From: Macrocybe gigantea
Lineage: Eukaryota; Basidiomycota; Agaricomycetes; Agaricales; Callistosporiaceae
DNA: 64,000 nt
Direction of reading: 5' to 3'
NCBI GenBank assembly: GCA_011319805.1
Contig: SJRY01000100.1
Location: forward strand, 1-64,000
Under the pieces are notes generated by a model that searched no databases, was not told the DNA's origin, and worked only from the letters and a program-made list of their open reading frames with translations. The position numbers were made by a program, and so were the translations under genes. Each line of letters starts with the position of its first letter. Position 1 is the first letter of the stretch. Shown here piece by piece: positions 33,451 through 44,773 of the stretch.

Positions 33451-34577
33451 TGATAACTATCGGGTAGCACTAACCTACAAACCAACAAGGTGGAATGAAG
33501 GAAGCGTCAGTCCCTATCCGAGGCTGTATAAACTACGAGCTGTTCAAGTCACAGAGTAACCCGAGGGACTGTAGCGTGAAAGGGGGGAATGGAACGAAGT
33601 GAATATGGATGGTTTCGAGCGGATTTCGGGGTTTTCGAAACAAGGCTGTTAGACTTAGCTGAATTCCCGCGCGATATCGAGGGCTTCAGTGAGGGTTTCG
33701 GAAGGGTTTCGATGATAATGACTTCCACGCGAAGCCAGAGACACTGATTTCGAGACTGAGTACGGTGGCTCCACGCGAGCGTGACACTTTGAGATCGGAT
33801 AACACAAGGACTCCACACGAGTCGTAGACTGCGAGACTGCTGAAGGACTGAGACGGTAACTTTTTCTATGTTTTTACAAATGCCAAGTACATGGGTTTTT
33901 ATAGATGAGAAGATTTCGAGTATCGGAATAACCGGCGAGTCGAAACCGAATGAGAGAACGTATCGTATGATTTCGAAAGGGTCGTTTAGTGGCTGAAACG
34001 CCGGGGAGATGTAAGTCCGTTCGAAATCTGAACATAAAAGGTGAAACAGTAGGTAAAAGAACATCCCGAAACCGGTGCCACGCATCGTAGAATGGAACGT
34101 GAAAATAATCTAAGGAACGTAGAATGTATCAGTGAAATATGAGTCATGAATTTCGAAATGAGAGTGGATGAAACGGTAGCGCGCTCGAAATCCCTTGTTT
34201 CGAATGTACTGCGGCGAGGCAGTGTCGGGAACGCGGGAAGGCGTGAGGCGGTGCGATATCGAAAATGGTAGTAGTCTTGCCATATCGGGATCTGGGAAAT
34301 CGGGGGAGGCATATAGGAATAAGACTGCCTGACTGTATTGGGCGGTATAGGAAGCGCAGAAGGTCCGGAATGTACGGGTGCGATGCGTTTGGCGAAGTGT
34401 CCGGACCTGGAATGGAAGCCTCACGGAGTTGTCGACATCCCGAGTACTCGAACGAGAAGTCAGCGGCTGGGCTGCGGTATCATGCTGAGGGGGCCGAGTA
34501 GTGGTATGATTTCGAATGCGGGGGCGGGATTACCAAATTAGGACTTATCGGCGGTCAGCGGCGCGGAGCGCTCATCA
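33451..34577 (-). repeat. Family G LTR (5' LTR in gag-pol sense)
   Basis: 1127 bp, near-identical to 23153-24280; TGATAACT...CTCATCA. Confidence 0.92.
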
Positions 34578-34643
34578 GCGTTCCTGTTCTTACAGGTTCC
34601 CGCTCTTACTCCTTCCCTGAACCATAACGAGCCTTGCTCACTC

Positions 34644-37600
34644 ATGAGCAGGGAACCCGCCCAGACACCTCTCACTCTGTATTGCACAAGACAGCAAGAA
34701 CGAGAACTAGCTGCCGATGCATTTCGAGCAACGGACGAAGAAATAGAGTCCGCACTGTTAGGCTAGATGAATCTTAACGGACTTGGGCAGACTAAGTGTG
34801 AGAGTGGTTTAAGACAATGGCAAATAGAATATTAAGCCTAGCACTACTGGTACATCTAGGAGCCCTTATATACGTTACAGTACTTGAGCACGGACCACGG
34901 ACTGCACAAATGCTGTGGACTGCAGATGAGTAAGACTAAGGAGGAGATGACTCAAGGTGACTAGGGAAGTGGAATGACTCGATGGCTGCACACTGCACAG
35001 CATGATGGGAGGATAAGGGATGTGGGAAAGATAAGATAAGAATTGAATAGTCCTTTGGGCGGCGTCTGTAACACGCACTGCACCCTCTGAAAGCACCAAC
35101 ACCTGGCAAAACCCCCCAGACCCCCTCTCTCACACACATCAGTGCTGAAGCCCTGCTAGACCGGGAGAGTGTACCACCGAGCTCGGTAAAGCGCATATAC
35201 CTTGCTATATTAGTGCATATACTCACAAAAAGTATTCCGAAACGTGCAGACACCTCCCCAGACTATCTCGTGCACCCCTTCTCAGTCCACACAACCTTTG
35301 ACCTCGAATCACAACTGCAACCACAGCACCTCCTCCAGTTCAGAGTCTGAACCCGATCTTCTCCTTCACAAAAACATGTCTACTGCCCCTACACTCGGCA
35401 AGGCCATGTGCCTATGCCCTGGACCATCCAAGCTCCCCTCATTACAGAGGGTGAATTAACACCATGTGTCGTTCGAGAATTCGAACTGGCCTGCCTCAAT
35501 TATTTTGCAATCAAAGGCCTGACCGAAAACCAAGTCGCCATGGCAATTCCAGCCTTCAGCGACCTCCAAATCTGGGAGTGGGTTGCCTCGGACCGCGAAC
35601 AGCTCTGTGCGCTCACATTCACCACCTTCATAGGTGAAATCTGACTGCTCTTCCTACCCGCTTGCTGGGAAGACAATATCCGTCAATCCTTGACCACCAC
35701 CACCCTTAACGAAAATGCCGACTTCCATGCCTGGTACACAGATAGATTAAATGAGAACCTGGTCCTGAAAACGACCAAGTATCATCTCAACGATGACAAA
35801 TTTCATGAACAGCTCGAGAATCTCTTAGACTCTGAGCTACATGAATGCTGTGAAGACCAAACCTCGATGTCATCATACAGAATGCTATCGACCCCATCTC
35901 CAAAGAGAAGATGGCTTCCGCTCAACTACGCACATGGGTCGAGGAGGTCCGTAAAGTTGTGCAAGCCCAGGCAAAGGAGCTCAGATGCTTCCGTCACACT
36001 GCAGAGGAGATCAACCGTGTGTCAAAACGGCAGGTGCTCTCCAGACCTTCTCGCAATGCCAACACAACAGCCACCTCTGCCAACACTGCTTCTACGGCCT
36101 CCGACGGATCTTACTCCTGTCTCCCAAAACTGACCGATGATGAGAGAATACTACTCCGAAAACACCATGGTTGTCAGAAATGCAGGAAGGGATACATGTC
36201 CATCGGCCATGACTGCGCCTGGCCCAAGGCCAAGGGATATCAAACCCTTTCCGATGCCATTTTGCTTCGAGACTGCCCCGCAGACTGGAAGAGCACCTCT
36301 TCCAATGTGAGCTTGTCAAACAGCAAGGCAACATTGAGCAACACAATGACAGCGCCGGTTGCCACAACCACATCAGCCCACAATGACAGCATCTTCTCAG
36401 AGGACGATCTCAATGCCATCGTGGCCTCATGCCCTTGGCTGTCCTTGGCAATGGATCTGACTCCAGCTTTGACGTATGTGCTCCCCTTACTGAACGCCAT
36501 CTGAAATGGCAGTGCACCGCAACCAGTCCACTAACCGAATTCCCTTAACAGTGACGAGCCTACTAGACTGTGGTGTGCATGCTGTCTTGATCAACCGCGC
36601 ACTCGTTGACAAACTCGGTCTATGTCGCTTTAAACTCGCGAAACCCTTCTCATATTCTGTTGCTCTCAGAGAAACCAACGCTCCCTCCCCGATATACCAA
36701 TTTGCTGAATACGTGAAACTGTCCGTCTCTTCTTGTGATTCTACCTGGCACTCTCATAAAGTACGTGCTATCATCGCACCAAAATTATGCACTCCCATTC
36801 TTCTCAGGCTACTGTTCCTCTCACACAATGACCTCATACTAGATATTGCCTCTCAAACTGTTATTGATAAAAAAACCAATTACAACTTGTTGAACCCGCC
36901 TCCGCCTCCTAAGGCTCCACCACTCCCAATTTCTCCACCCTCATGCAGACGATTGAACATTATTGAAGCTAAACACACAAAGAAAGAGAAAGAGGTCATC
37001 ATGTGTGAATTGCTCGAAAAGACAGCGAACCACCATGTAGATGGGGCTTCCATGACTCCACTTGTGGTCGCTGTGCTCATCAAGGACCATATTGAAAGTT
37101 TAGCAGCAGAAAACATTTGGCTCTGTTAGAAGAGCAGTATCGAGGAACTTACAAGGACATGTTTGAACCAATTCCACATGTGGACGAGTTGCTGCACTCA
37201 GTCTATGCCTCTATCACCTTGAAAGATGCGAACAAATGCATTGCAACCCAAACTTATGCATGCCTGTGTAAATATCGAGACACATGGAAAACCTTAATTC
37301 AACAACATCTTGATGCAGGTCGTATAAGACCATCCTCCTCTCCAAATGCCTCCCTGGCCTTTATTATTCTGAAAGCAGACACAACAATGCTCTCCAGATG
37401 GTGAATGATTATCGACAGCTGAACATGAATACAGTCACAGACAGCCACCCGTTGCCCCGAGTCGATGACATCCTAGCGGACTGCGTGAAGGAAAAGATCT
37501 GGAGCATATTAGACATGACGAACAGCTTTTTCCAGACTCGGATGCATTCCAAAGACGTCACCCTCACAGTGGTGATGACTCCCTTCAGCCTGTACGAGTA

Positions 37601-37948
37601 GTTGGTGATGCCATGGGTCTCCAGAATGCACCCGCAATCCATTAGTGTTGGGTAACTGAAGCACTGCAAACTCATTGGCAAGTGCTGCCACATATACCTT
37701 GATGATATTATCATTTGGTTGAACAATCTTGCGGACCACAAAAAGGAGTGGCAGCAGTGATGGAACTCCTGTGAGCGAAATGACTGTATTGCAACCCAAA
37801 GAAATCGAAGATGTTCTGCACTTCTGTTAACTTCTTGGGTCACCAGATCTCACAACGTGGATTAGAGGCTGATGAACATAAGGCCCAGTAAATACTAGAC
37901 TGGCCTGTCCCTGATTGTACAAAGGACGTGCACGCGTTTCTCGGGTTG
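34644..37948 (+). pseudogene. Gypsy element H: gag, protease and RT, interrupted
   Basis: Old Ty3/Gypsy coding region. gag opens at ATG 34644 (MSREPAQTP); its frame runs to 34755 and resumes after the solo LTR and one duplicated CGCAC at 35079 (E-S-A|L-H-P-L), proving LTR insertion into H. Downstream: gag core (VVREFELACLNYF), a zinc-knuckle-like CQKCRKGYMSIGHDC (about 36170-36215), protease-like LLDCGVHAVLI (about 36560), reverse transcriptase (YRQLNMNTVTDSHPLPRVDD, about 37410) and a YLDD catalytic motif (about 37696). In-frame stops such as TGA at 35642 and TAG at 37600, and frameshifts, show decay. The frame stops at the family C insertion (TSD GTAAG at 37949-37953) and continues at 44774. 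Confidence 0.85.
34756..35073 (-). mobile_element. Solo LTR of family C in H gag
   Basis: 318 bp, TGTTAGGC...CTGTAACA, flanked by perfect 5-bp duplications CGCAC (34751-34755, 35074-35078). Left behind by LTR-LTR recombination. Confidence 0.93.
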
Positions 37949-37953
37949 GTAAG

Positions 37954-38270
37954 TGTTACAGACGTCGCCCAAAGGACCATTCAATTTCTTATCTTATCTT
38001 TCCCACATCCCTTATCTCCCCCATCATGCTGCGCAGTGCGCAGCCTCGAGTCATTCCACTTCCCTAGTCATCTGAGTCATCTCCTTCCAGTCTTACTCAT
38101 CCGCAGTCCACAGCATTGCGCAGCCCATGGTCCGTGCTCGAGTACTGTAGTGTATATAAGGACTCCCAGATGTACCAGTAATGCTAGGCTTAATATTCCT
38201 TTTGCCATCATCTCAAGACCACTCTCGCACTTAGTCTGCCCAGTCCTTCTGAGATTCGTCTAGCCTAACA
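37954..38270 (+). repeat. Family C 5' LTR (copy 2)
   Basis: 317 bp, TGTTACAGACG...TAGCCTAACA; near-identical to 44449-44768. Confidence 0.95.
38153..38196 (+). promoter_or_regulatory. LTR TATA box and predicted transcript start
   Basis: TATATAAG at 38153-38160. Thirty-three bases downstream lies AGGCTTAATAT (38186-38196), the predicted first bases of the genomic RNA; they are the exact complement of 38273-38283. Confidence 0.7.
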
Positions 38271-38272
38271 AG

Positions 38273-38283
38273 ATATTAAGCCT
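38273..38283 (+). other. Self-primer binding site of family C
   Basis: ATATTAAGCCT, two bases after the LTR end. It is the 11-base reverse complement of AGGCTTAATAT in the LTR at the expected RNA 5' end. No TGG tRNA-type site follows the LTR. This is the arrangement of Tf1/sushi retrotransposons, whose RNA 5' end primes reverse transcription. Confidence 0.75.
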
Positions 38284-38336
38284 CGTCGAGACTCGCTCAG
38301 ACTCACACACACACCACGTCACGCTTTATCAAAGAC

Positions 38337-40083
38337 TTGATCAACATTCGACGACAAGCGGTCGCCGACCCAGCGAGCACTAGCACGAGCGATGAGAGCA
38401 CTTGGCTCAGAGAAGTAGACCAGACATTGCAGTCCACGCCATTCGCAGAGACAGTCCACGCCACCCGCAGAGACACTAGCAATCCAAACAAACGAAAGAG
38501 AGAGCGCACACCTACACCAAGTAGCGACGACGAAGAACAGGCATTTCTGAGAGAGTTTGCCTTCACCACCACAGACGAGCCCACTGAGATCCTCAGCGAA
38601 GGAGCAGCACAACTCATTGCAGAACTCTTCCTAGAAGGAGAATACGGGATAAGCCCAGAAGAGCTGTGGTCAGACCAGAATCTTCTTGCCGAAGAAGAGG
38701 ACGAACCCATCCGCAAGAAAACAAGAAAGAACGAACACAAGCCGAGATTTTAGGCGACAACAGATCGAGAACTATAATCGCCGAACACAGGAGGAAGACA
38801 TACTGATACAGAGAGGGCACGATGCACAGAGCATACGACAGAACCAACGAGAACGACACCAGAGTCAAGGACACACAGGAACGAAACCGCCGAATCCCTT
38901 CAGAGGACCAATCCGCCGAAGCACTGCATAAGGAGAGAATCGCACCACCATGGCGAAAGTAAGCAACAGCGACTGGGACGAATACTATCGGTGGAGGGAG
39001 CGAAAAGGATTACCAAAGACAAACGGACCGACCGCCGCAGAGTGGGCCGATTTTGAACAAGCTTGTAGAATCGCAGGAGTCGACCTAGACTACTGGAAAG
39101 AACAGAGAGAGGAGCGAAGACAGAAACAGCTCCAAGAACAGCAAGCCCAAGTACAAGCACAGCAGACCCAAGAACAACAGATCCAGGAACAGGAAGACCA
39201 AGACCAAGAGAACGACGAAGAAAACCCCCAAAGGATGACGACAGAATACAAGGGAATCATCGCCGACCCGAAATCCTTTACAGGAGATCGAACGTCCTTC
39301 GATATTTGGTGGAGGAAGATGAAACTCTACATAACCGCACATGGGACCTCACGGATACACAGAAGATTGGAGCGGTCCTGTCTAGAATGACCGACGGACC
39401 CGGAGCCCACTGGGCATCAAAGAAGATCGACACCACTACCAACCAAAGCACATGGGCCGACTTCATAACCGAGATAGAGACACGATTCAGCAATGTCATG
39501 TCGCCATCACAAGCAGGAAGCAAACTATTCAATATCAGACAGGGAAACCGACCCATCGACGAATTTCTGGATGAATTCGTAGACCTCGCAGGGAAAGCAG
39601 GAATGACAGGAACAGCCCCTCGTTTCCTACTCGAGAAGAGTTAAACCGAAGGACAGCAGAAGCCGTACACTCGATCTCCACACTCCAACAGATGGAGATG
39701 AATATATCAAGACAGTTCGAGCGATTGGACGAAACATCGATGAACACAGAAATGTGATGAGAGGAGAATTCACAAGCAATCAGCGCAAGGCCGGAAATCC
39801 AAGCCGAGGAGCAGGACAGGCCATGAAGTCGACAAAGTACGAAGCAACAACTGCTTCAACTGCAATAAACCAGGACATCTCACGAAACTGCCCGGAACCA
39901 CGAAAAGGAGCAGCAAATGTCACATGTTTCAATTGTGGCTTAAAGGACACTATGCACGAACTGCAAGAAGAAGAAGAAAGGAAAATCCCGGTCAGAGAAG
40001 TGAAAGAAGAAGAAGGAGAGGACGAAGAAGACAAGGATGAAGAAAGCTCTGACAAAGAGGGTTTTGCCGAAGGGTCCGACTAG
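38337..40083 (+). pseudogene. Family C gag (copy 2), with frameshifts
   Basis: Open segments 38337-38753, 38686-38931 (shifted), 38950-39390, 39306-39644 and 39754-40083 form one gag in pieces. N-terminal acidic/basic extension (KRKRERTPTPSSDDEEQ), a Gln-rich coiled segment (QAQVQAQQTQEQQIQEQ), a retrotransposon capsid-like domain (DPKSFTGDRTSFDIWWRKMK, GPGAHWASKKI, RPIDEFLDEFVDLAGKAGM), degenerate CCHC knuckles (CFNCGLK) and an acidic tail. Compared with copy 1, single bases are missing at several places (e.g. 39643 and about 39949), many in short runs. Confidence 0.8.
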
Positions 40084-43000
40084 GAGGTGCTAAATCGCGA
40101 CCCATACAACTGAAACAGACTCGCTTCGATACCGGATGTAGATCATCCCATACTCTGAAATACACCATTCCCACAAGCGATCTGAAGCACCAAGGAAAAC
40201 CATCCAAGGGACAAACCACCAAAGAGGAAAGAACTCGCAGTACCAGCGAGGATACGAACACGAAAAGGAATCACAACGATAACACCAAAGTCGATAGCGG
40301 AGTGGATAGGACCTGCATCAACACCGCGATAGTAGCAAAAACAGGACTGAAGATACGACGAATCAAGAAGATTCCCATCATAAATGCAGACGGATCACCC
40401 AACGCCAGAAAACAGCAGACCGAGTAGCGGAGGTCCACATTGACATTAAAGGACACAAGGAGCACATGGAAGCCATCGTACTCGACATCGGAAAAACCGA
40501 CATGCTACTAGGACATGACTGGCTTGTCTACCACAACCCAACAATCAAATGGAGGACAGGAGAAGTTGTCTTCGACAGATGCCCTAAAACGTGCAAAATA
40601 AACCACCAGACGATTAAGATACAAAGATGGCTGAATCAGCGAAAACCACAGCCAGCGACAAGACAGGAACCCAGATACCCCCATATCTGATCAGATTCAA
40701 ACACCTCTTCAAGGAGAAGAACTTTGATCGCTTACCAGACCACAAGAATGGGACCATGAAATAAACTAACGAAGGATGCACCCAAAATGATACCGAGCAA
40801 GGTCTACCCATGACACAGAAAGAGCTAGAGGAACTAGATGCCTTCGTCGAAGAAGGATTACGAACAGGAAAAATACGCCCATCGAAATCACCTTACGCAG
40901 CACCCTGCTTCTTTCACAACAAGAAGGATGGAAGCAAACGACTCATCCAAGACTACCGGGAAAAATAAATATACAGGTCAAGGACAAGTTCCCACTACCA
41001 TGCATCAGCGAGCTCCTTGACGTACTACAAGGAGCAAAACTTTAGCAAGATCGACATTATCTGGGGATACAATAACGTGCGCATCTGGAAAGGGGACGAA
41101 TGGAAGGCAGCCTTCCTAACAGCAAGAGGACTCTTTGAACCGACAGTCATGTATTTTGGGCAGTGCAACACACCAGGCACTTTTAGCCGAATGATGGCGA
41201 GCCTCTTCCAAGACCAAATACGAAGAAGAGTGTGCATAATCTATATGGACGACATCATAATCATCGACGAACACGAGAGGAACTCCAAAAGAACACCATA
41301 GAGGTCATGGAAATTGTTAGGCTAGACGAATCTCAAAAGGACTCGGGCAGACTAAGTGCGAGAGTGGTCTTGAGATGATGGCAAAGGAATATTAAGCCTA
41401 GCGTTACTGGTACATCTGGGAGTCCTTATATACACTACAGTACTCGAGCACGGACCATGGGCTGCGCAATGCTGTGGACTGCGGATGAGTAAGACTGGAA
41501 GGAGATGACTCAGGATGACTAGGGAAGTGAGATGACTCGATGGCTGCGCGCTGCGCAGCATGATGGGGGAGATAAGGGATGTGGAAAGATAAGATAAGAA
41601 AATGAATAGTCCTTTGGGCGGCGTCTGTAACAGAAATACTGAACAAGAATGACTTGTTCATCAAAGGACTGAAATGCATCTGGGAATCATCAAAAGTCCC
41701 AGTACTAGGATACATCATAGGAGAAGGGAAGGTAGAAATGGAACCAGAAAAGATCACAGCCGTACAATCCTGGCCAACCCCAAAGACGAAGAAAGAACTA
41801 CAAAAGTTCTTGGGATTCACGAACTTTTACCGACGATTCATCAGGGATATGCAAAGGTCGCCAAACCCCTGACGGAGTTGACTGGAAACAAAGCATTCCA
41901 GTGGACAGACAAGCAACAGGATGCTTTCAAAGAGCTGATTCGACATATAACCTCAGCACCCATTCTAGCACTACCACAAACAGAAGGAAAATTCTGAGTT
42001 GAAACAGACACCTCAGGATATGCCATTGGAGCAGTACTATCACAACAGCAGAAAGGACTATGGCATCCGATTGTATTCATTTCGAGATGCATGACCCCAG
42101 CAGAGCAAAACTATGAAATCTACGACAAGGAACTTCTTGCAATAATGGTCGCACTAAAGACATGGAGACAATACCTCCTCGAAGCTCGAGAGAAGTTCGA
42201 AATATTGACGGATCACAAAAACCTATCATACTTCCGGAAGCCACAGCGACTCAATTCGAGACAGATTGGCTGGTACCTGAAATTACAAGAATACGACTAC
42301 GAACTACGACACGTACCAGGAAAGGTGAATGGAAAAGCGGACGTCCTGTCACAGATGGCGGGATATGAAGAAAACCTAGCAGAGAAGGACGACATACAAA
42401 TGATCAAAGAAGCAGCATTCATTCGACATCTGGAAGAGAATAATGAATGAGACTTCGAATTTATGATGTTCGAGGACGAACACCCATGGAAAGGAGAAGC
42501 AGAAAATAATGAAACAATACAAACAAGAGGAATCACGATGATCGAATCCTCAAGGATAGAACAAATTCGACAATGCACATGAAGGGAGACAATCATAACA
42601 ACAGGACTGAAGGAAAAACCACACTGGTTCACAGAAGAAGACCACATTGTATACGTAGGAGGAAAAATCTACATTCCTCCAGACAACAAACTGAAGGAAG
42701 ACATCATGTTTGAACACCATGACACACCCATCGGAGGACACCCAGGACAATACCACATGCACGAGCTCATAAACCGCACCTATTGGTGGCCATCAATGCT
42801 AACGGACATCAAGAAGTATGTCAATGGATGTGAGACATGTCAGCGAAACAAAATATCCGACAAAAGAAACACGCACCCCTACACCCGCACGAAGTCCCAT
42901 AGCAACCATGGGAAGATATCGGAGTAGATCTCATAGGACCGCTACCCAGCTCGAATGGCTTTAATGCCATCGCCGCAGTCACAGACTGCCTGACCAAGAT

Positions 43001-44016
43001 GATCCATCTAGTTCCCACAAAGACCGAACTCACAGCAGAAGGTCTCGCACGACTATACCGAGACAATGTGTGGCGGCTTCACGGAATCCCACGAAAGATC
43101 ATCAGTGATCGAGGACCCCAGTTCACAGTGCGATTCATGACAGCACTTCTAAAATTACTCAGAACAAAGCAAAACCTATCAATGGCCTATCACCCACAGA
43201 CAGATGGACAGGCGGAATGATCCCACCAAGAAACGGAAGCCTTCCTCAGAAGCTTCACAAACAACTTACAGGACGATTGGGCAGAATGGATAGCAATCGC
43301 AGAGTACCAGTACAATGACAAAGCACACCAGGGAACGAAGGAGACACCATTCTACCTCAACTATGGAATACACCCCTGGAAGGGAGAGCCACAGACAACA
43401 GAAGGGAATAACCCGGCAGCAAAGGACTTTGTCAAAAGAATGAACCAAATATGGAAAGAAGCAAATGCTGTGCTGCAGTATGCACAAACACGAGCCAAAG
43501 ACAATTACAATGTGAGGCGAAGACCAGCCCATGAATACAAGAAAGGGGATAGAGTATGGCTAGAGCCACCAACATCACAGTCAACCAACCATCAAAGAAG
43601 TTATCGGCACTCCGATACGGACCGTTCAAGGTGGTTGAAAAGAAAGGAGCCTCGGCATATTGCCTGGAACTCCCAGCATCATGGCAGCTGATACACCCCG
43701 TGTTCAATGAAACACTGCTCATGCCCTACAAAGGACCCCATTTCAAGATACAAGAATGACCATCACTGCCATCCTCTGAAATCATAAATGATGAAGAAGA
43801 GTACGAGATAGAAGAGATCCTAAAAAGGAAGAAACAAGGGAGGGGGATGCTATTCCTGGTCAAATGGAAAGGATACGGACACGAAGAGAACACGTGGATC
43901 AAAGAGAAGGAACTGGGGAATGCACAGCAAGCTCTAGACCACTTCCTAAAGAAGACTGCGAACCAGGATAAAAGGATCACAACAAGAGGGAAGAAGACCA
44001 AAAATCGCACTTCATG
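40084..44016 (+). pseudogene. Family C pol with chromodomain (copy 2), interrupted by solo LTR
   Basis: Protease region (V-D-S-G homologue near 40290), RT with intact YMDD (about 41242-41253), RNase H (GYAIGAVLSQQ homologue, about 42010), integrase zinc domain (HHDTPIGGHPGQ ... CETCQRNK, about 42715-42850), core with SDRGPQF (about 43103) and chromodomain (about 43850-43900). CpG sites are retained where copy 1 has TpG/CpA. Coding is broken by several one-base losses, a TGA near 43218, and the solo LTR at 41315-41632. The last frame ends with TGA at 44015-44017, overlapping the ORF3 start. Confidence 0.85.
41315..41632 (-). mobile_element. Solo LTR of family C inside family C pol
   Basis: 318 bp, opposite orientation to its host element, flanked by perfect GAAAT duplications (41310-41314 and 41633-41637). 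The youngest datable event in the nest. Confidence 0.95.
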
Positions 44017-44411
44017 ACCACCAACGCCCCCATCAGCATCGACAGCAGCGAGGGCAGCCGCGCACCTACCCCCAACCGCCCAAGCGACCTCGAGAATCTG
44101 GCAAGGATTCTCAATGCTAGCGACTACATGGACCCCTCGCCATCACACTTGGCGTGTATATGCGCTATGTTATGACCGTCCGCACGCACCTCTGGACCAG
44201 GCGAACCCCTGATGGGACTGGCCCCACTGCAGCTGAACGTATCGCGCTTCGTGAGGCGATGGAAATGCTTCGCACAGAAAACCGGCAACTTAAACTCCTC
44301 GCCACCACACTCCATCACATCCGCACCTATAATGAAGAGCTCATTCATACATGGGCCCCGTGTGCCGCGACCGCCTGGGAGACCAATACTGGGTGGGGAC
44401 AGCTGGACTAA
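44014..44411 (+). CDS. ORF3 of family C element (copy 2)
   Basis: Begins MTTNAPISIDSSEGSRAPTPNRP, overlapping the pol stop as ATGA. The heptad-like helix (LREAMEMLRTENRQLKLL) is retained in the second half, reached through a one-base shift near 44135. Ends TAA at 44409-44411. See copy 1 at 18296-18694. Confidence 0.5.
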
Positions 44412-44435
44412 GGTTCTTCGCAAGGATGCGAATCT

Positions 44436-44448
44436 ACAGAGAGGGTGA
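44436..44448 (+). other. Polypurine tract of family C (copy 2)
   Basis: ACAGAGAGGGTGA immediately before the 3' LTR. Confidence 0.75.
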
Positions 44449-44768
44449 TGTTACAGACGTCGCCCAAAGGACCATTCAATTTCTTATCTTATCTTTCCCA
44501 CATCCCTTATCTCCCCCGTCATGCTGCGCAGCACGCAGCCTTCGAGTCATTCCACTTCCCTAGTCATCCTGAGTCATCTCCTTCCAGTCTTACTCATCTG
44601 CAGTCCACAGCATTGCGCAGCCCATGGTCTGTGCTCGAGTACTGTAATGTATATAAGGACTCCCAGATGTACCAGTAGCACTAGGCTTAATATTCCTTTT
44701 GCCATCATCTCAAGACCACTCTCGCACTTAGTCTGCCCAAGTCCTTCTGAGATTCGTCTAGCCTAACA
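44449..44768 (+). repeat. Family C 3' LTR (copy 2)
   Basis: 320 bp; followed by GTAAG target duplication. Confidence 0.95.
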
Positions 44769-44773
44769 GTAAG

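Larger units (their letters stand above)
23153..34577 (-). mobile_element. Full-length Gypsy-type LTR retrotransposon, family G copy 1
   Basis: 11.4 kb. Two near-identical direct LTRs (23153-24280 and 33451-34577) begin TGATAACT and end TCATCA, flanked by the direct repeat GCGT (23149-23152 and 34578-34581). gag-pol is on the minus strand (26749-33038). A second, spliced gene lies on the plus strand (24544-26577) between the pol end and the 3' LTR of the genomic RNA. The LTRs differ only at scattered bases, so insertion was recent, although single-base frameshifts interrupt both genes. Confidence 0.93.
37954..44768 (+). mobile_element. Full-length self-priming chromovirus, family C copy 2
   Basis: 6.8 kb, LTRs 37954-38270 and 44449-44768, perfect 5-bp target duplication GTAAG (37949-37953 and 44769-44773). 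Inserted in the RT/RNase H region of H; deleting it with one GTAAG restores LGLVRYITTFLP. Carries gag, pol with chromodomain, ORF3, and a solo LTR of its own family at 41315-41632. Confidence 0.95.
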
